The translations under genes were made by a program, and so were the position numbers. A DNA stretch of 5,766 bases from Bacteroidales bacterium UBA1179 (GTDB taxonomy: Bacteria > Bacteroidota > Bacteroidia > Bacteroidales > Bacteroidaceae), in NCBI GenBank assembly GCA_002309915.1, contig DBYT01000065.1, positions 1 to 5,766 of the forward strand. Direction: 5' to 3'. This document shows positions 5,492 through 5,766 of the stretch, one piece after another. The notes beneath the pieces were generated by a model that saw only the letters and a list, made by a program, of their open reading frames with translations, was not told where the DNA came from and did not search any database. Position 1 is the stretch's first letter, and the number at the start of each line of letters is the position of its first letter.

Positions 5492-5766
5492 ATGGCAAAG
5501 AAAGCAGTTAACCCCGCTCCCAAGCAGGATCAGAAAAGCCTTGAGCAGGCTCTGAGCAAGTCAGAACAGTTTTTTGAGAACAACAAGAAGACCATCTTCG
5601 GTTGCCTCATAGCAATCATAGTAATCATCGCCGGTGGCATGCTTTATGTAACCAAGGTGGCTCAGCCCCGTCAGGAGAAAGCTGCTGAGGCTATCTTCCC
5701 CGGTGAGAGCTATTTTATCAATGGTGACTATTCAACAGCACTGAACGGTGACGCTTACGGTTTTGA
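5492..5766 (+). CDS. Single-pass membrane protein, probable tetratricopeptide-repeat protein (N-terminal part)
   Basis: Partial gene: 91 codons from the ATG at 5492-5494, running off the right edge. The N-terminus is polar and charged (MAKKAVNPAPKQDQKSLEQA). An amphipathic stretch follows (LSKSEQFFENNKK, 21-33), then one membrane segment at about 34-54 (TIFGCLIAIIVIIAGGMLYV). After it comes EKAAEAIFPGESYFINGDYSTALNGD (62-87), whose spacing of small and aromatic residues resembles the first TPR helix pair of Bacteroidetes membrane-anchored TPR proteins. With a lysine-rich N-terminal side, the tail should be cytoplasmic and the repeats periplasmic, similar in layout to YfgM. No full TPR unit is visible in this part, so the family call is inference from resemblance. 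It is transcribed divergently from recF from its own promoter, with an A-rich leader (AACAAAAAGACGAA) and no Shine-Dalgarno sequence. Confidence 0.75.
   Translation, partial: MAKKAVNPAPKQDQKSLEQALSKSEQFFENNKKTIFGCLIAIIVIIAGGMLYVTKVAQPRQEKAAEAIFPGESYFINGDYSTALNGDAYGF

Noticed and set aside
1..5766. CRISPR array, tRNA/rRNA, insertion sequence or defence island
   Set aside because: I saw no spaced direct repeats, cloverleaf-like segments, transposase motifs or defence domains; the window is filled by recognisable chromosomal genes.

Overview
This 5.8 kb window looks like ordinary chromosome from a member of the Bacteroidota, most likely order Bacteroidales. Four intergenic -7 elements fit the Bacteroidetes housekeeping consensus TAnnTTTG. 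Start codons lack Shine-Dalgarno sequences and have A/T-rich leaders instead. The gene set also fits: a flotillin/NfeD pair, a Crp/Fnr regulator with a dCMP deaminase and an S41 peptidase, recF with a DUF721 gene, and a membrane-anchored repeat protein. GC content is moderate by eye. I cannot name a genus. All eight genes are intact apart from the two cut by the window edges. I see no RNA gene, insertion sequence, CRISPR array, prophage or clear intrinsic terminator.

Layout: (1) 1-1136, minus strand: an NfeD-like membrane protein (561-1136) followed by a flotillin/SPFH protein cut by the left edge (1-518). (2) 1137-1290: a 154-nt divergent promoter region with a minus-strand promoter for NfeD/flotillin, a plus-strand promoter for the regulator, and overlapping dyads at the latter. 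(3) 1291-4000, plus strand: a compact three-gene operon of Crp/Fnr regulator, dCMP deaminase (2-nt gap) and S41 carboxyl-terminal processing peptidase (4-nt ATGA overlap). (4) 4001-5379, minus strand: recF followed by a DUF721/DciA-like gene (4-nt ATGA overlap). The last stop codon of this unit directly abuts the peptidase stop codon, so the two operons converge with no intergenic base. (5) 5380-5491: a second divergent promoter region in which the recF promoter and the promoter of the next gene carry the same 12-bp sequence as an inverted repeat. (6) 5492-5766: the start of a single-pass membrane protein, probably a tetratricopeptide-repeat protein, cut by the right edge.

Functionally, flotillin and NfeD probably form a membrane-microdomain scaffold. 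RecF and the DciA-like protein belong to replication and replication-fork repair. The deaminase makes dUMP for thymidylate synthesis. The peptidase is a membrane-anchored serine protease facing the periplasm. The reason for co-transcribing a Crp/Fnr regulator, a deaminase and a protease is not evident. I found no convincing novel defence or mobile system. The points most worth a second look are the regulatory sequence architecture, the zero-gap convergent junction, and the unexplained regulator-deaminase-protease operon.
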